Assembly (NCBI GenBank): GCA_946479835.1
Contig: CAMLHD010000002.1
Location: 1 to 40,509 of the forward strand
DNA length: 40,509 bases
Source of the DNA: an uncultured Candidatus Saccharibacteria bacterium
Lineage (GTDB): Bacteria; Patescibacteria; Saccharimonadia; Saccharimonadales; JACDBH01
Direction of reading: 5' to 3'
Shown piece by piece: positions 31,528-39,980 of the stretch. The first letter of the stretch is position 1; each line of letters opens with the position of its first letter. The notes under the pieces are model-generated. The model had not been told where the DNA came from and did no database searches. It worked only from the letters and a program-made list of their open reading frames with translations. Made by a program: the position numbers and the translations under genes.

Positions 31528-32418
31528 CTACTTGTAAAACACCTTCTCCTCTACCCTGACGTCCACGTACTCGGCCGGTTTTTGGCCGCGCTGGTTAAGA
31601 TAGTCCCGTACGGCTAAGTAACTACCGATTTGCTTTCTAGCATCTCCAGAGACATCTGTCTTGATGAAATAATTCTCTCCCGACAAACGGATATCCAGTT
31701 CATTTGCGCTAGTTGGCAGGGTCAGCTGGCTGATACTGATAGATTGGGCTTTGAGCTGGGCGGCCACCATCATGATAAAACCGATTGTCTCGCTGGTCAC
31801 GGCTTGCTTGCCAACGCTTAAGTTCAGACCGCTCTGATCGCTCAGGACCAGCAGGTCCTTCTTTGTCTCGGGATCTAAGTTTGAAAGCTCGCTGACAGCC
31901 CGCCCTGAGCCGTTCAAGACATAACTCCGGTTGCCGGAGGTTATTATCAGTGCAGGCGGACTGATATCCAGCACAAGACTGGGCCGGCGTCCTAAAATCG
32001 GCAGTCGCAAGGCGGCAGCCGAGAGCTCCGGGAACCTTTCCAGCAAGGCTTGTTCGACTTCTCCGGTATTGACCGTCAGCTTGGTGCGATAAGCCGGCTG
32101 GCTCTTGAGTATTTCTTCGACCGCTTCTATATAACCGTTAGCATCCCGGTAGGGCGATCCGATGCCCTGGCTGAAACTTATGGTGGGCTTGGACGACAGC
32201 GTCAGGCTGTATAGGATACTTAGGACGATGATACCGACGGCCAAGATTGTGGGGATTAACCTGAAACGCCTGGCCGCTTCAAGGTTTATAACCTTCTCTG
32301 GCTCCGAGCGCTTCTGTTCAGATGAGCTGTAATACGAAAAGACCGGCTTGGTGCTTTGGCGCCTTAAGTTGTCGCTCGGCCGTTGCCGCAGCGGCTGTTT
32401 TGCTCCGAACCATCCCAT
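31528..32418 (-). CDS. ftsQ: cell division protein FtsQ/DivIB-like
   Basis: This 296-residue bitopic protein has a basic cytosolic N-terminus (1-52), a transmembrane helix (about 53-74) and an extracytoplasmic part with a POTRA-like domain (TKLTVNTGEVEQALLERFPELSAAALRLPILGR) and a beta domain. FtsQ links early and late divisome proteins. Sequence similarity is weak as usual; position as last gene of the dcw cluster, 6 nt after murG, is strong support. Confidence 0.82.
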   Translation of the reverse strand: MGWFGAKQPLRQRPSDNLRRQSTKPVFSYYSSSEQKRSEPEKVINLEAARRFRLIPTILAVGIIVLSILYSLTLSSKPTISFSQGIGSPYRDANGYIEAVEEILKSQPAYRTKLTVNTGEVEQALLERFPELSAAALRLPILGRRPSLVLDISPPALIITSGNRSYVLNGSGRAVSELSNLDPETKKDLLVLSDQSGLNLSVGKQAVTSETIGFIMMVAAQLKAQSISISQLTLPTSANELDIRLSGENYFIKTDVSGDARKQIGSYLAVRDYLNQRGQKPAEYVDVRVEEKVFYK

Positions 32419-32424
32419 ATTCCC

Positions 32425-33585
32425 CTACCCTCTCTCCGAGGCAAGCTTCAATGTAAGATGAGCCAGTTCTTTGGCGGCATCAGGCTTGGCCAGTTCATGC
32501 AGGTTGACGGCCAGCTTCTCACGCTGTTCTTGATTGCTTAAGAGATTATCTATTGCCGCCATCAGGCCTTCAGCATCACCGTAGCTGACACTTAACGCTG
32601 CACCGCGTTCCATGAATGCAGCGGCATTCTTTTCCTGATGACCGTCGGCCAGACGGCCAGGCACCAGTATCACCGGTAATGCCTGGACCGCCAGTTCCGA
32701 CAAAGCCGTGGCGCTGGCTCGTGTTACGACCACATTGGCAGACGCCGAATAAACGTGCATGTCGTTAACGAAACCTCTGATCGCTACGTGCTTCAGCTGC
32801 TCGGGCTTAAGCGCCTCCCTGTAAGCAGTTTCCACCTCGGCCTGGTGTGCTGGACCGCTGATATGGGCTATACCAAGATCGGGGTATTTATCCATCAAAC
32901 GCGGCACGATGCTGATGATATCCTCGTTCAGCTGCGTGCCGCCTTGGCTGCCACCGACAACGGTCACGACATGACCGCAGTCGGCCATGTTTAGCCTAGC
33001 ACGGGCATCAGCCCTCAGTTCAGGCGTAACTTTGACGAACTGGCTGGATATAGGAATACCGGTGTAAAAAGTCTTGTCTTTCGGATAGGCATAGAGTTCG
33101 GCCGGCATCCCGGTGGCGTGCCAGGTGGCCCACCGCCCCACTATTCTGTTAGCCAGGCCGGGGGTAGAGTCGGAATCGTGGGTCAGAAACGGAATACCAA
33201 GCTTGGACGCGGCCAAGCCCACTGGCACGGCCACAAAACCGCCTTTTATAAGTATTGCGTCTGGTTTAAGGCGTTTTAGAAGCCGCCTGGCCTGCTGGTA
33301 GCCCGCTACTGTCCTAAAAGCATCGCGGGCGTTCAAAAGCGGCGTTTTCACATCGGTCAGACGCTCTTTTAACGGCAGGCTGCTGTAGCGGCGGTACTTG
33401 CCTGCTCTTATCTGATAAACCTGGTCGATGTCGGGGTTTTCCTCGAACAAATGGATAAATTTGGCGTTCTTCTCGCAAACGCCGATCAGCTCTATCTCAG
33501 GCCGGATGGTCTTTAACTCTCTAGCGACGGCCAGCAGCGGCGTAATATGGCCGCCCGTGCCCCCGCCGGTAAGCAGAATCTTCAT
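32425..33585 (-). CDS. murG: UDP-N-acetylglucosamine transferase MurG
   Basis: This 386-residue GT28-family enzyme converts lipid I to lipid II at the inner face of the membrane. The N-terminus has MKILLTGGGTGGHITP; further motifs are GSQGGTQLNEDI and, in the acceptor/UDP site region, ASATALSELAVQALPVILVP then DGHQEKNA. I chose the ATG at 33585 at the start of the conserved glycine loop; a GTG at 33597 would add four residues. Its first 65 nt overlap the 3' end of ftsW in another frame. Confidence 0.95.
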   Translation of the reverse strand: MKILLTGGGTGGHITPLLAVARELKTIRPEIELIGVCEKNAKFIHLFEENPDIDQVYQIRAGKYRRYSSLPLKERLTDVKTPLLNARDAFRTVAGYQQARRLLKRLKPDAILIKGGFVAVPVGLAASKLGIPFLTHDSDSTPGLANRIVGRWATWHATGMPAELYAYPKDKTFYTGIPISSQFVKVTPELRADARARLNMADCGHVVTVVGGSQGGTQLNEDIISIVPRLMDKYPDLGIAHISGPAHQAEVETAYREALKPEQLKHVAIRGFVNDMHVYSASANVVVTRASATALSELAVQALPVILVPGRLADGHQEKNAAAFMERGAALSVSYGDAEGLMAAIDNLLSNQEQREKLAVNLHELAKPDAAKELAHLTLKLASERG

Positions 33586-34750
33586 TCTGTGTTCCACTTA
33601 AACTTACTTTGCTTGATAAGCTGGAAAAACGCGAAATCTGGAACGCGATACCTAAGGCACCGGTCACGAACAGCAAGCTGGTACCGCCGTAGCTGATGAA
33701 CGGCAGCGTTATGCCCTTCAACGGCAAAAGTCCGATCATAGCGCCGATGTTGATGATCGCCTGCACCGCGAACCAGGCCAGCATGCCGGTTAGCAACAGG
33801 CGTGAGAAATCATCCGGTGCCCGCTCGATTATACGCGCCAAACGCCCAAACAGCAGCGCGAAGGCGGCCACTATCAGCGAAACCCCGAAGAAGCCGAACT
33901 TCTCTGCCAAGATAGCGAAGATCGAATCATTGGCAGCCTCCGGCAGATAGCCGTAGGCCTGGATGCTGCGAGCCAATCCCAGCCCGAACAGGCCGCCCGA
34001 TCCGACGGCGATCAATGCCTGGCACGATTGATAGCCTTCGTCCTGGCAGTCGGCCGTAGGATTCAGAAAAGTCGCTACGCGGTCGCGTCGATAATCGGAC
34101 GATACGATCAATATGCCGGACACGACGAGCACCGCTAAGCCGATCAGGCCCAGTTTCTTGAGCGGCACGCCGGCAATGAACATCATCGCCGCCGCCATGC
34201 CAACCATCACGGCCGCCGACCCGAAATCGCTCTGCAGTATGCCAACCACCACGCCAACCACAGCCAAGCCGATGATGAGAGGCTTGAGGGTGCGTTGGCT
34301 GTCGCTCAGCATATTTTCAGCTTTGCGCCGAGCCAACAGATCGGCCATCCAGATTAAGAGCGCGAATTTGATCAGCTCAGCGGCTTGAAACGATACCGCT
34401 CCCACTTGGATCCAGCGCTGCGCGCCGTTGACCTGATCGCCGAATATCATCACCGCCAACGAAGCGATAAGGGCTGCGATTATCATCGGCTTAACGGCCT
34501 GCCGCCACCACTGGTACGGCACTTTGGATAATGCGACGAAGGCGGCCACGCCCAGGGCTATGGCTATCAGCTGCTTGGCTATGTAATAAGTTTCCGACAC
34601 GCCCTGCAGCACGCTCATGCCAGGTGAAATGGCATAAACCACGATCAAGCCCGTCGCCAGCAGGCCTGAGGCGATCAGCGGCAACCAATAATCCGGCCTG
34701 TGCCGCCGGCGCGGCACGTCTGCCCGCCTGCGGACGCTTAAAGCGTTCAT
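33521..34750 (-). CDS. ftsW: SEDS-family peptidoglycan polymerase FtsW
   Basis: This 409-residue protein with about ten membrane helices is a SEDS glycosyltransferase that polymerises lipid II at the septum with its PBP partner FtsI. Typical stretches are QAAELIKFALLIW, SDFGSAAVM, SIQAYGYLPEAANDSIFAILAEKFGFFG and GLLPLKGITLPFISYGGTSLL. I chose ATG 34750 because it overlaps the mraY stop as ATGA. The protein has an extra polar tail of about 25 residues because its frame runs 65 nt into murG. Confidence 0.93.
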   Translation of the reverse strand: MNALSVRRRADVPRRRHRPDYWLPLIASGLLATGLIVVYAISPGMSVLQGVSETYYIAKQLIAIALGVAAFVALSKVPYQWWRQAVKPMIIAALIASLAVMIFGDQVNGAQRWIQVGAVSFQAAELIKFALLIWMADLLARRKAENMLSDSQRTLKPLIIGLAVVGVVVGILQSDFGSAAVMVGMAAAMMFIAGVPLKKLGLIGLAVLVVSGILIVSSDYRRDRVATFLNPTADCQDEGYQSCQALIAVGSGGLFGLGLARSIQAYGYLPEAANDSIFAILAEKFGFFGVSLIVAAFALLFGRLARIIERAPDDFSRLLLTGMLAWFAVQAIINIGAMIGLLPLKGITLPFISYGGTSLLFVTGALGIAFQISRFSSLSSKVSLSGTQNEDSAYRRGHGRPYYAAAGRR

Positions 34751-35790
34751 AGCTGCCTGCCTAATATAAAGACTATCAGGCCCAGTACGCCGGCCACCTG
34801 CCCCACCACCCAAAAGCGCATTGTGACTTTGGTCTCGACCCAGCCGATAGCTTCGAAATGATGATGGATCGGCGCGATCCTGAAGATCTTGCGCCCCTTC
34901 CTGAGTTTCTTAGACAATATCTGCATCAAGCTGGAGCCTGCCTCTACCACGAAGACGAAGCCGATTATCGGCAGGATCAGCACCGTGTCGGTCAGCATCG
35001 CTACCACGCCCAAAGCCGTGCCGAGCGCGAACGAGCCGACATCGCCCATAAAGAAACGTGCCGGGTATATATTGAACCACGTGTAACTGAGCAGCGCGCC
35101 AACGACAGTCATGCAGAAACCAGCGATGCCGTAGCGGCCTTCCAAAATGGCGATGATAGCGTACATCGCAAAGGCGATGGCGGATAGCCCGCCGGCCAGG
35201 CCGTCCAGGCCGTCCGAAATATTGACGGCGTTAGCCGTTGCCACTACTACCAGGACAAACAGCGGCACGATGAATATTCCTAAATACAGAGGCGAATCCA
35301 AGAATGGAATATGTATGGACGTAACGTCCAGCTTGTCATAGAACCACCAGCCGCCGATCAGGGCCACTGTAGTGATCAGGAACATCTTGAGCTTGGCGCG
35401 CATACCGGCCACACCGCCGGTGCTTTTGATATTCAGGATATCATCCAGCAGGCCGATAGCACCGGCGCCCACCATGGCCGCTACCGGCAGCCAGGTTTCT
35501 TCTCTAAGTAGATTGCCGGCCAAAGTTACCAAAGCGACGGCCAATACAAAGATAACACCGGCCATCGTTGGAATGTGCCGGGCGTGCTTGGCTCCGTGCA
35601 AAGACTGATAAACGCTGGCCTTCTCGCCGGTAACGCTGTCTGTACGGGGCTTCTTCCACCATTCAAAACGGTAGGCCAACGTGGTATATATCGGCGTCAG
35701 CAGCATGCTCAGGAAAAAGCCGGCGAATGCCAGGCTGATAATTCGAAGGATGGTCTGCTGCTCAATGATTATGAGTAAAGTGTCTTGCAT
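34747..35790 (-). CDS. mraY: phospho-MurNAc-pentapeptide transferase MraY
   Basis: This 347-residue enzyme with about ten membrane helices makes lipid I from UDP-MurNAc-pentapeptide and undecaprenyl phosphate. Catalytic motifs are GLLDDILN, NAVNISDGLDGLAGG, FFMGDVGS and the APIHHHFE loop. It lies 36 nt after ftsI and is translationally coupled to ftsW. A TACAAT about 30 nt before the start may be an internal promoter. Confidence 0.96.
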   Translation of the reverse strand: MQDTLLIIIEQQTILRIISLAFAGFFLSMLLTPIYTTLAYRFEWWKKPRTDSVTGEKASVYQSLHGAKHARHIPTMAGVIFVLAVALVTLAGNLLREETWLPVAAMVGAGAIGLLDDILNIKSTGGVAGMRAKLKMFLITTVALIGGWWFYDKLDVTSIHIPFLDSPLYLGIFIVPLFVLVVVATANAVNISDGLDGLAGGLSAIAFAMYAIIAILEGRYGIAGFCMTVVGALLSYTWFNIYPARFFMGDVGSFALGTALGVVAMLTDTVLILPIIGFVFVVEAGSSLMQILSKKLRKGRKIFRIAPIHHHFEAIGWVETKVTMRFWVVGQVAGVLGLIVFILGRQL

Positions 35791-35826
35791 GTTTTTATGT
35801 TAGGTTTCCTATCATCTATTGTACCT

Positions 35827-37620
35827 CTATTGCCTCTCCGGCGTAACCCCGAAATTATCAAGCAGCATATTAACGACATCCTCAAAGATCGGGGCCGCTG
35901 CGGCCGAGCCGGCAAAGCCTGGAATCTGAGGGTCGTTGACCCGGATCATAATTACGTATTCGGGGCGGTTGCCGCCCACGAAACCGATGTAGGTGCCGTT
36001 GAAACGGTCGCTGAAGTAGCCGCCGTTCTCTAAGTCCGCGATCTCGGCTGTACCGGTCTTACCGCCTATCCGGTAGCCGCTGCGGCCAATGCCGGGTATG
36101 TTGTGTTCGACCACGCGCTCCATCAAAGCCACCATATCGTTGGAGGTGCTGTCGCTGACCACGTCGCCATGCCGGACAACCGGCGGCAGCTGGTGCTGAT
36201 CGCCATCGGTGTTCTTTACGCTGTCAATCAGCCGCGGCTGGTAATAAGTGCCGCCGTTTACGACAGCCGAGAAAGCGGCGGCCATCTGCACCGGCGTGGC
36301 GGTCAGGGCCTGTCCGAAAGCCGTGTTGGCGTAAGTAACGTTGATGCCGGCACCGTTCTCTTCCGGCGGCGGTACGTAACCGGCTGCCTCGCCGGCTTGC
36401 TCGATGCCGGTTGCCTGCCCTAATAAATAATGTTTGGTCATGTAGTCGTACCAAGTCAGCCGTGCCCGCTCGTTAATTTCGCCGCGGCCGATCTGCTGCA
36501 GCAGCCAGACGGCGCCGGTGTTAAGCGAATGCACCAGCGTGCTTTCGACCGTCTGGGTGCCAGAATGGTTGCGGACATCGGTGATGGTCCGGTCCCCTAT
36601 CCGTACATATCCGGCATTGTAATAAGCCGTGCTTGGCGCCACCACGCCTTCGTTGATAGCGGCCGCGGACGTCAATGATTTCATGATCGAGCCTATTTCC
36701 AGAGGTGATGAAACGGCCGCGTTGGACAGATCGCTGATATTGGTAACTCCGCCGATATTGGCCGGATCATAAGTCGGATAATTGGCCATTGCCCTGATGG
36801 CGCCGGTGTTAGGGTCCATCACAACCGCGCTGCCGGACGCGCTCTTTGCCCTGTCGAGGCCGGTTTTTAATAAATCTTCGACTTGGCGCTGGATAGCCAG
36901 ATCGATAGTCAGTGTCAGCGCCTCACCGGGCGTTGGCTCGGTCACTACATTCTCCGGGTTCGATACCAGCGGCACGCCGCGCGAGTCGGTTATAGCCTTG
37001 AGCTCGCCTGGCTTGCCGCTCAGGCGCTCCTCGGCGGCTTGTTCGATGCCGTACTGGCCGATGCCTTCGTCATTCACAAACCCTAACAGCTGTGCCGCCA
37101 GAGTTCCCTGAGGATAGGTCCGGTAAGATTGTTCCCTTGTGCCAACGCCTTTGATGTCAAGAGCAGTTACTGCTTCGTGCTGCTCGCGGCTAAGCCTTTT
37201 GGCCAGCACCACGTAGCGGGTATCTTCGGTCTTGAGCAGTTCGGTGATTTCGTTCGCATCACCGCCGGTAATCTTAGCTAGCTCCACGGCTTGTTTTTCC
37301 GGCTCGGTCACGTAAACCGGGTCGGCGAACAGCGTGTATTTGATCTCGTTAAGTACCAGCGGCGTTATTTCCGAGCCGTTGTGGGCCAATATTACGCCCC
37401 TCTCGGCCGGAATCTGATATTCCTTGAGCTGCATGGCCATGGCCGCCTTAGAGTAAAAATCATGGCGGATAACCTGCAGGTAAAACAGCCGTACTATAAA
37501 TATCGCGGACACTAACAGCAATAACCCGTAGATAATACGGATCCTCTGTATGCTGTCAACGCGGTGGCCGAGGCCACTAGAATTAACAGCGCCGTAACGC
37601 GACAGATTAACAGCTGGCAA
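35827..37620 (-). CDS. ftsI: septal penicillin-binding protein FtsI (class B PBP)
   Basis: This 597-residue transpeptidase has a short cytosolic N-terminus, a membrane helix (about 28-50), a PBP dimerisation domain (about 75-230) and a transpeptidase domain with the active-site Ser311 in SIMK, SLN in VHSLNTG and KTG in GGKTGTAEI. It cross-links septal peptidoglycan with FtsW. There is no C-terminal PASTA domain. The start is a TTG at 37620 with AAGGA nine nt upstream, 12 nt after ftsL; this unusual start codon is the only good choice. Confidence 0.94.
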   Translation of the reverse strand: MPAVNLSRYGAVNSSGLGHRVDSIQRIRIIYGLLLLVSAIFIVRLFYLQVIRHDFYSKAAMAMQLKEYQIPAERGVILAHNGSEITPLVLNEIKYTLFADPVYVTEPEKQAVELAKITGGDANEITELLKTEDTRYVVLAKRLSREQHEAVTALDIKGVGTREQSYRTYPQGTLAAQLLGFVNDEGIGQYGIEQAAEERLSGKPGELKAITDSRGVPLVSNPENVVTEPTPGEALTLTIDLAIQRQVEDLLKTGLDRAKSASGSAVVMDPNTGAIRAMANYPTYDPANIGGVTNISDLSNAAVSSPLEIGSIMKSLTSAAAINEGVVAPSTAYYNAGYVRIGDRTITDVRNHSGTQTVESTLVHSLNTGAVWLLQQIGRGEINERARLTWYDYMTKHYLLGQATGIEQAGEAAGYVPPPEENGAGINVTYANTAFGQALTATPVQMAAAFSAVVNGGTYYQPRLIDSVKNTDGDQHQLPPVVRHGDVVSDSTSNDMVALMERVVEHNIPGIGRSGYRIGGKTGTAEIADLENGGYFSDRFNGTYIGFVGGNRPEYVIMIRVNDPQIPGFAGSAAAAPIFEDVVNMLLDNFGVTPERQ

Positions 37621-37632
37621 TTTAATGAATCC

Positions 37633-37980
37633 TTATTGCTGGACGATACCGCTTGGTGCGACTGCCGTCAAATTATTGGCGACTTCGCTGTTTTTAGCGC
37701 GCTCCAAGGACTGGAGCCGAGCTGATGCTACCTCCAATTCATCATGCTCTGTCTGTAGAGTGGCGGCCTCCTCCCGCAACTCGTTGATCTTGTAACCGAA
37801 AGCATTGGTCTTGGTGACCTGCGTCAGATACAAGAGTCCAAGCGTGCAGCCCAGTATTATCAGAATGATGGTGTTGCTGACCGGCCCAAAGCCGCGCCGA
37901 TCGCGTTTAAAAGCGACGGCATTCTGGTTTTTCCGGGCATAACGGCTCCGGCTCATAGCCAGCGAACTGGAATATGTCAT
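37633..37980 (-). CDS. ftsL: FtsL/DivIC-like divisome protein
   Basis: This 115-residue bitopic protein has a basic N-terminus, one membrane helix (about 36-54) and a short extracytoplasmic coiled coil (about 60-95, INELREEAATLQTEHDELE), ending in a flexible tail. The layout and the position between rsmH and ftsI identify FtsL; sequence alone would be weak. An in-frame ATG at 37956 is an alternative start. Confidence 0.8.
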   Translation of the reverse strand: MTYSSSLAMSRSRYARKNQNAVAFKRDRRGFGPVSNTIILIILGCTLGLLYLTQVTKTNAFGYKINELREEAATLQTEHDELEVASARLQSLERAKNSEVANNLTAVAPSGIVQQ

Positions 37981-38176
37981 AGGCGATATTACCCCTATTT
38001 TTGGGGTGTTGCTTGAGTAATGCCTACCCTCCTAAGGTATTTCCTCCTATGGTTTTGGCACTCCCGGGGCGCTTCTGGTTTGATCCTCTACGCGCCCCGT
38101 TTTTGCAGCATTAAAGTACTCTGACTTTAATCCTGTACGTTCTGGAGTTGCTTTTTACCTGTATAGGCATAGACTT
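37981..38176 (-). promoter_or_regulatory. structured rsmH-ftsL spacer
   Basis: In minus-strand sense this 196-nt spacer has a hairpin ATTAAAGT-N6-ACTTTAAT (38131-38110), a GC-rich hairpin CGGGGCGC-N19-GCGCCCCG (38099-38065), two AGGAGG sequences (38048-38043 and 38033-38028) not followed by a usual start codon, and an ACCCC-N7-GGGGT hairpin (38007-37991) just before the ftsL ATG. It looks like a regulated leader or processing site; no known riboswitch was recognised. Confidence 0.5.
38065..38104 (+). terminator. plus-strand (antisense) terminator-like hairpin in the dcw operon
   Basis: An 8-bp GC stem (38065-38072 with 38092-38099) is followed on the plus strand by TTTTT (38100-38104). It faces against the operon, so it would stop antisense transcription. 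Confidence 0.5.
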
Positions 38177-39097
38177 TTAAGCATCTCCTTTCTTTTTGGT
38201 GTTTATTTTTGCTACGGCTCGCAGACGTGCGCTGCGGGCGCGCGGGTTGGAAACAATTTCGTCGGGGCTTGGCTGGATCGGCCGTTTGGTAAGCAGTCGG
38301 AATTCACTGTCGTATCTTTCGCCGGAATGTTCGGCAAAGATCTGTTTGACAATGCGGTCTTCCAGGCTATGGAAAGTTATCACGGCTAAACGCCCATCCG
38401 GGGCCAGCATATCCATCAGTAACGGCAGCGCTGTTTGGACCAGCCGCAGTTCGTCATTGACGGCGATTCGGATCGCTTGGAACGTCCTTGTCGCCGGATG
38501 GACTCTGCTATGCCCCGGCCAAGCTTGGGCAACGATGTTAGCAAGTTGCGTTGTAGAAGTTAACGGTCTTTTTGAGACTATCAGCTTCGCTATCGTCCTG
38601 GCTTTTGGCTCCTCACCATACACGCTTAGGATCCTAGCAAGTTCCTCTTCCGGATAACCGTTGACCACGGATTCCGCCGTCAGTTCCTGTCTTTGGTCCA
38701 TTCGCATGTCTAGCGGGGCTTCAAACCTAAAACTAAAGCCGCGACTCGCTGTATTAAGGTGCGGTGACGACACGCCTAAATCCGCAAGTACTAAATCGAA
38801 CGTACGTTCTTGTTTCAAGAGATCCTCGGCTGCGGACAGAAAATCTTTGTGGATTATCTGCACGCCACGACCTTGGAATACGTTACTTAAGAAATCTATA
38901 GCCGTTTGGTCACGATCTACCAATACGGCGTTCTCTGTTTGCAAGGTGCGTTCCAGTATAGCTTCAGCGTGCCCACCGTACCCGGCCGTAACGTCGAGGT
39001 ATGACTGCCCCGGCATAGGGTCTAAAACTTTTAGGACGCTGTCCAGCATAACTGGAAAGTGGTTTGTTAAGTACTTTTGGTTTTTGTTTTTTGGCAT
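38177..39097 (-). CDS. rsmH: 16S rRNA (cytosine1402-N4)-methyltransferase RsmH (MraW)
   Basis: This 306-residue SAM-dependent methyltransferase has the N-terminal NHFPVMLDSVL, the SAM motif YLDVTAGYGGHAEAIL, LADLGVSSPHLN, RGFSFRFEAPLDMRMD and the C-terminal ITFHSLEDRIVKQIF. I chose the ATG at 39097 because it gives the usual length and N-terminus. An ATG at 39187 would add 30 low-complexity Lys/Thr/Asn/Gln residues encoded by CAAAAAC-type repeats. Confidence 0.94.
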   Translation of the reverse strand: MPKNKNQKYLTNHFPVMLDSVLKVLDPMPGQSYLDVTAGYGGHAEAILERTLQTENAVLVDRDQTAIDFLSNVFQGRGVQIIHKDFLSAAEDLLKQERTFDLVLADLGVSSPHLNTASRGFSFRFEAPLDMRMDQRQELTAESVVNGYPEEELARILSVYGEEPKARTIAKLIVSKRPLTSTTQLANIVAQAWPGHSRVHPATRTFQAIRIAVNDELRLVQTALPLLMDMLAPDGRLAVITFHSLEDRIVKQIFAEHSGERYDSEFRLLTKRPIQPSPDEIVSNPRARSARLRAVAKINTKKKGDA

Positions 39098-39443
39098 GTT
39101 TGCATTTTTGTTTTTTGCAAGGTCACCGAACCAGCAGCCAACTTTTTGTTTTTTGGTTGTTTTTGTTTTTGTTTGATCCCGGGTCATTTTGGTAAAAAGT
39201 TTACGAGAGCCGGTTATTAGATAACCGCCAAACTAGTTTCTACCAGGGCCTGAGATCATAAGTTTTGAGAGACTTATTGTGTGAGGTGGAGTTTTGGGAG
39301 GTGTTTTGTTGAGTAATGTACGAGGGTTTTTAAAGTGGTGCCCTATCAAAGTCCACTTGCTGGCTGCCGATTCGCTGACCTCGAGTCGGTTAGCTTTTTT
39401 GGTTCAATTCCCTGCTTGTTAACGAGCAATGCCTGCTGAGACC
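39098..39443 (-). other. mraZ-rsmH spacer with hairpins and CAAAAAC repeats
   Basis: No convincing gene besides the possible rsmH extension (39098-39187). In minus-strand sense it holds a near-palindrome GCTCGTTAACAAGC (39427-39414), a terminator-like hairpin facing the other strand (39367-39400), a perfect 7-bp hairpin with a 3-nt loop (39227-39211), and several CAAAAAACAAAAA-type repeats (39184-39079). Confidence 0.6.
39367..39400 (+). terminator. second plus-strand terminator-like hairpin in the dcw operon
   Basis: CCGATTCG (39367-39374) pairs with CGAGTCGG (39382-39389, one G:U), followed by TTAGCTTTTTT on the plus strand. Like the hairpin at 38065 it faces against the operon. Confidence 0.45.
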
Positions 39444-39797
39444 TCAAGCTTTGGCTTGAAGCCGCCAGTAGCGACCAGCGCGGACAGCTACTACTTCCCG
39501 CGTTATGTGGGCGTAGTCCAGATGGTGTTGTTCCAAGGTTATCCGACCCTGCTTGTCGTCGATGTTTGACTCGACCCGGCCCATCCGGAACTGAACGTTC
39601 AAATCAGCCGTCTGCTCGTCCAGGATATTCCCTTTCAAGCGCGGCTCGACTTCTTCGTCCCATACCGATTTCGGGTAGAGGTGCAGATAGTCTTTAAAAC
39701 CCCGGGTTATGACTACTCCTTGATCGAACTCGCGCCTAAGCTCACTCGGTATGGTTAACCGACGCTTATCATCGAGTCTCCTTTCGAAATAGTCCAC
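39444..39797 (-). CDS. mraZ: transcriptional regulator MraZ
   Basis: This 117-residue protein has two AbrB-like half-domains, with DDKRRLTIPSELRREF in the first and DDKQGRITLEQHHLDYA in the second. In E. coli and mollicutes MraZ binds repeated boxes in its own promoter and controls the dcw operon. The start is a GTG at 39797 with AAGGA ten nt upstream. It is somewhat shorter than the usual 140 residues. Four phased TGGG boxes lie in its promoter. Confidence 0.93.
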   Translation of the reverse strand: MDYFERRLDDKRRLTIPSELRREFDQGVVITRGFKDYLHLYPKSVWDEEVEPRLKGNILDEQTADLNVQFRMGRVESNIDDKQGRITLEQHHLDYAHITREVVAVRAGRYWRLQAKA

Positions 39798-39867
39798 CTA
39801 TCTGGGTCCTTCGTGTTAATTGACTAGTGGTTTTTGTTTTTTGTTTTGTGAGTAGCTATTTTGGCTA

Positions 39868-39918
39868 CCCACATTTACCCACTAACATGAGAATACTCCC
39901 CACTTCTACCCACGGCAA
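39868..39918 (-). promoter_or_regulatory. mraZ/dcw promoter with four MraZ boxes
   Basis: On the minus strand TTGCCG (39918-39913), a 17-bp spacer and TATTCT (39895-39890) form the promoter. TGGG boxes end at 39909, 39899, 39878 and 39868, so they are spaced 10, 21 and 10 bp. The first pair fills the spacer and the second pair lies at the transcription start, as expected for autorepression by MraZ. Confidence 0.75.
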
Positions 39919-39954
39919 GTGTTTTTTATCTGATTTACTTCTTTTACAACGCCT

Positions 39955-39963
39955 TTATCCACA
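39955..39963 (+). promoter_or_regulatory. exact DnaA box upstream of the dcw promoter
   Basis: TTATCCACA, a perfect match, 37 bp upstream of the mraZ -35. It could couple dcw expression to DnaA, but a single 9-mer can occur by chance. Confidence 0.35.
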
Positions 39964-39980
39964 GAATTACAGGTAAAGAA

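Noticed and set aside
38196..39176. Plus-strand frames of 153 and 171 codons opposite rsmH
   Set aside because: They are antisense shadows of a well-conserved methyltransferase gene without start signals.
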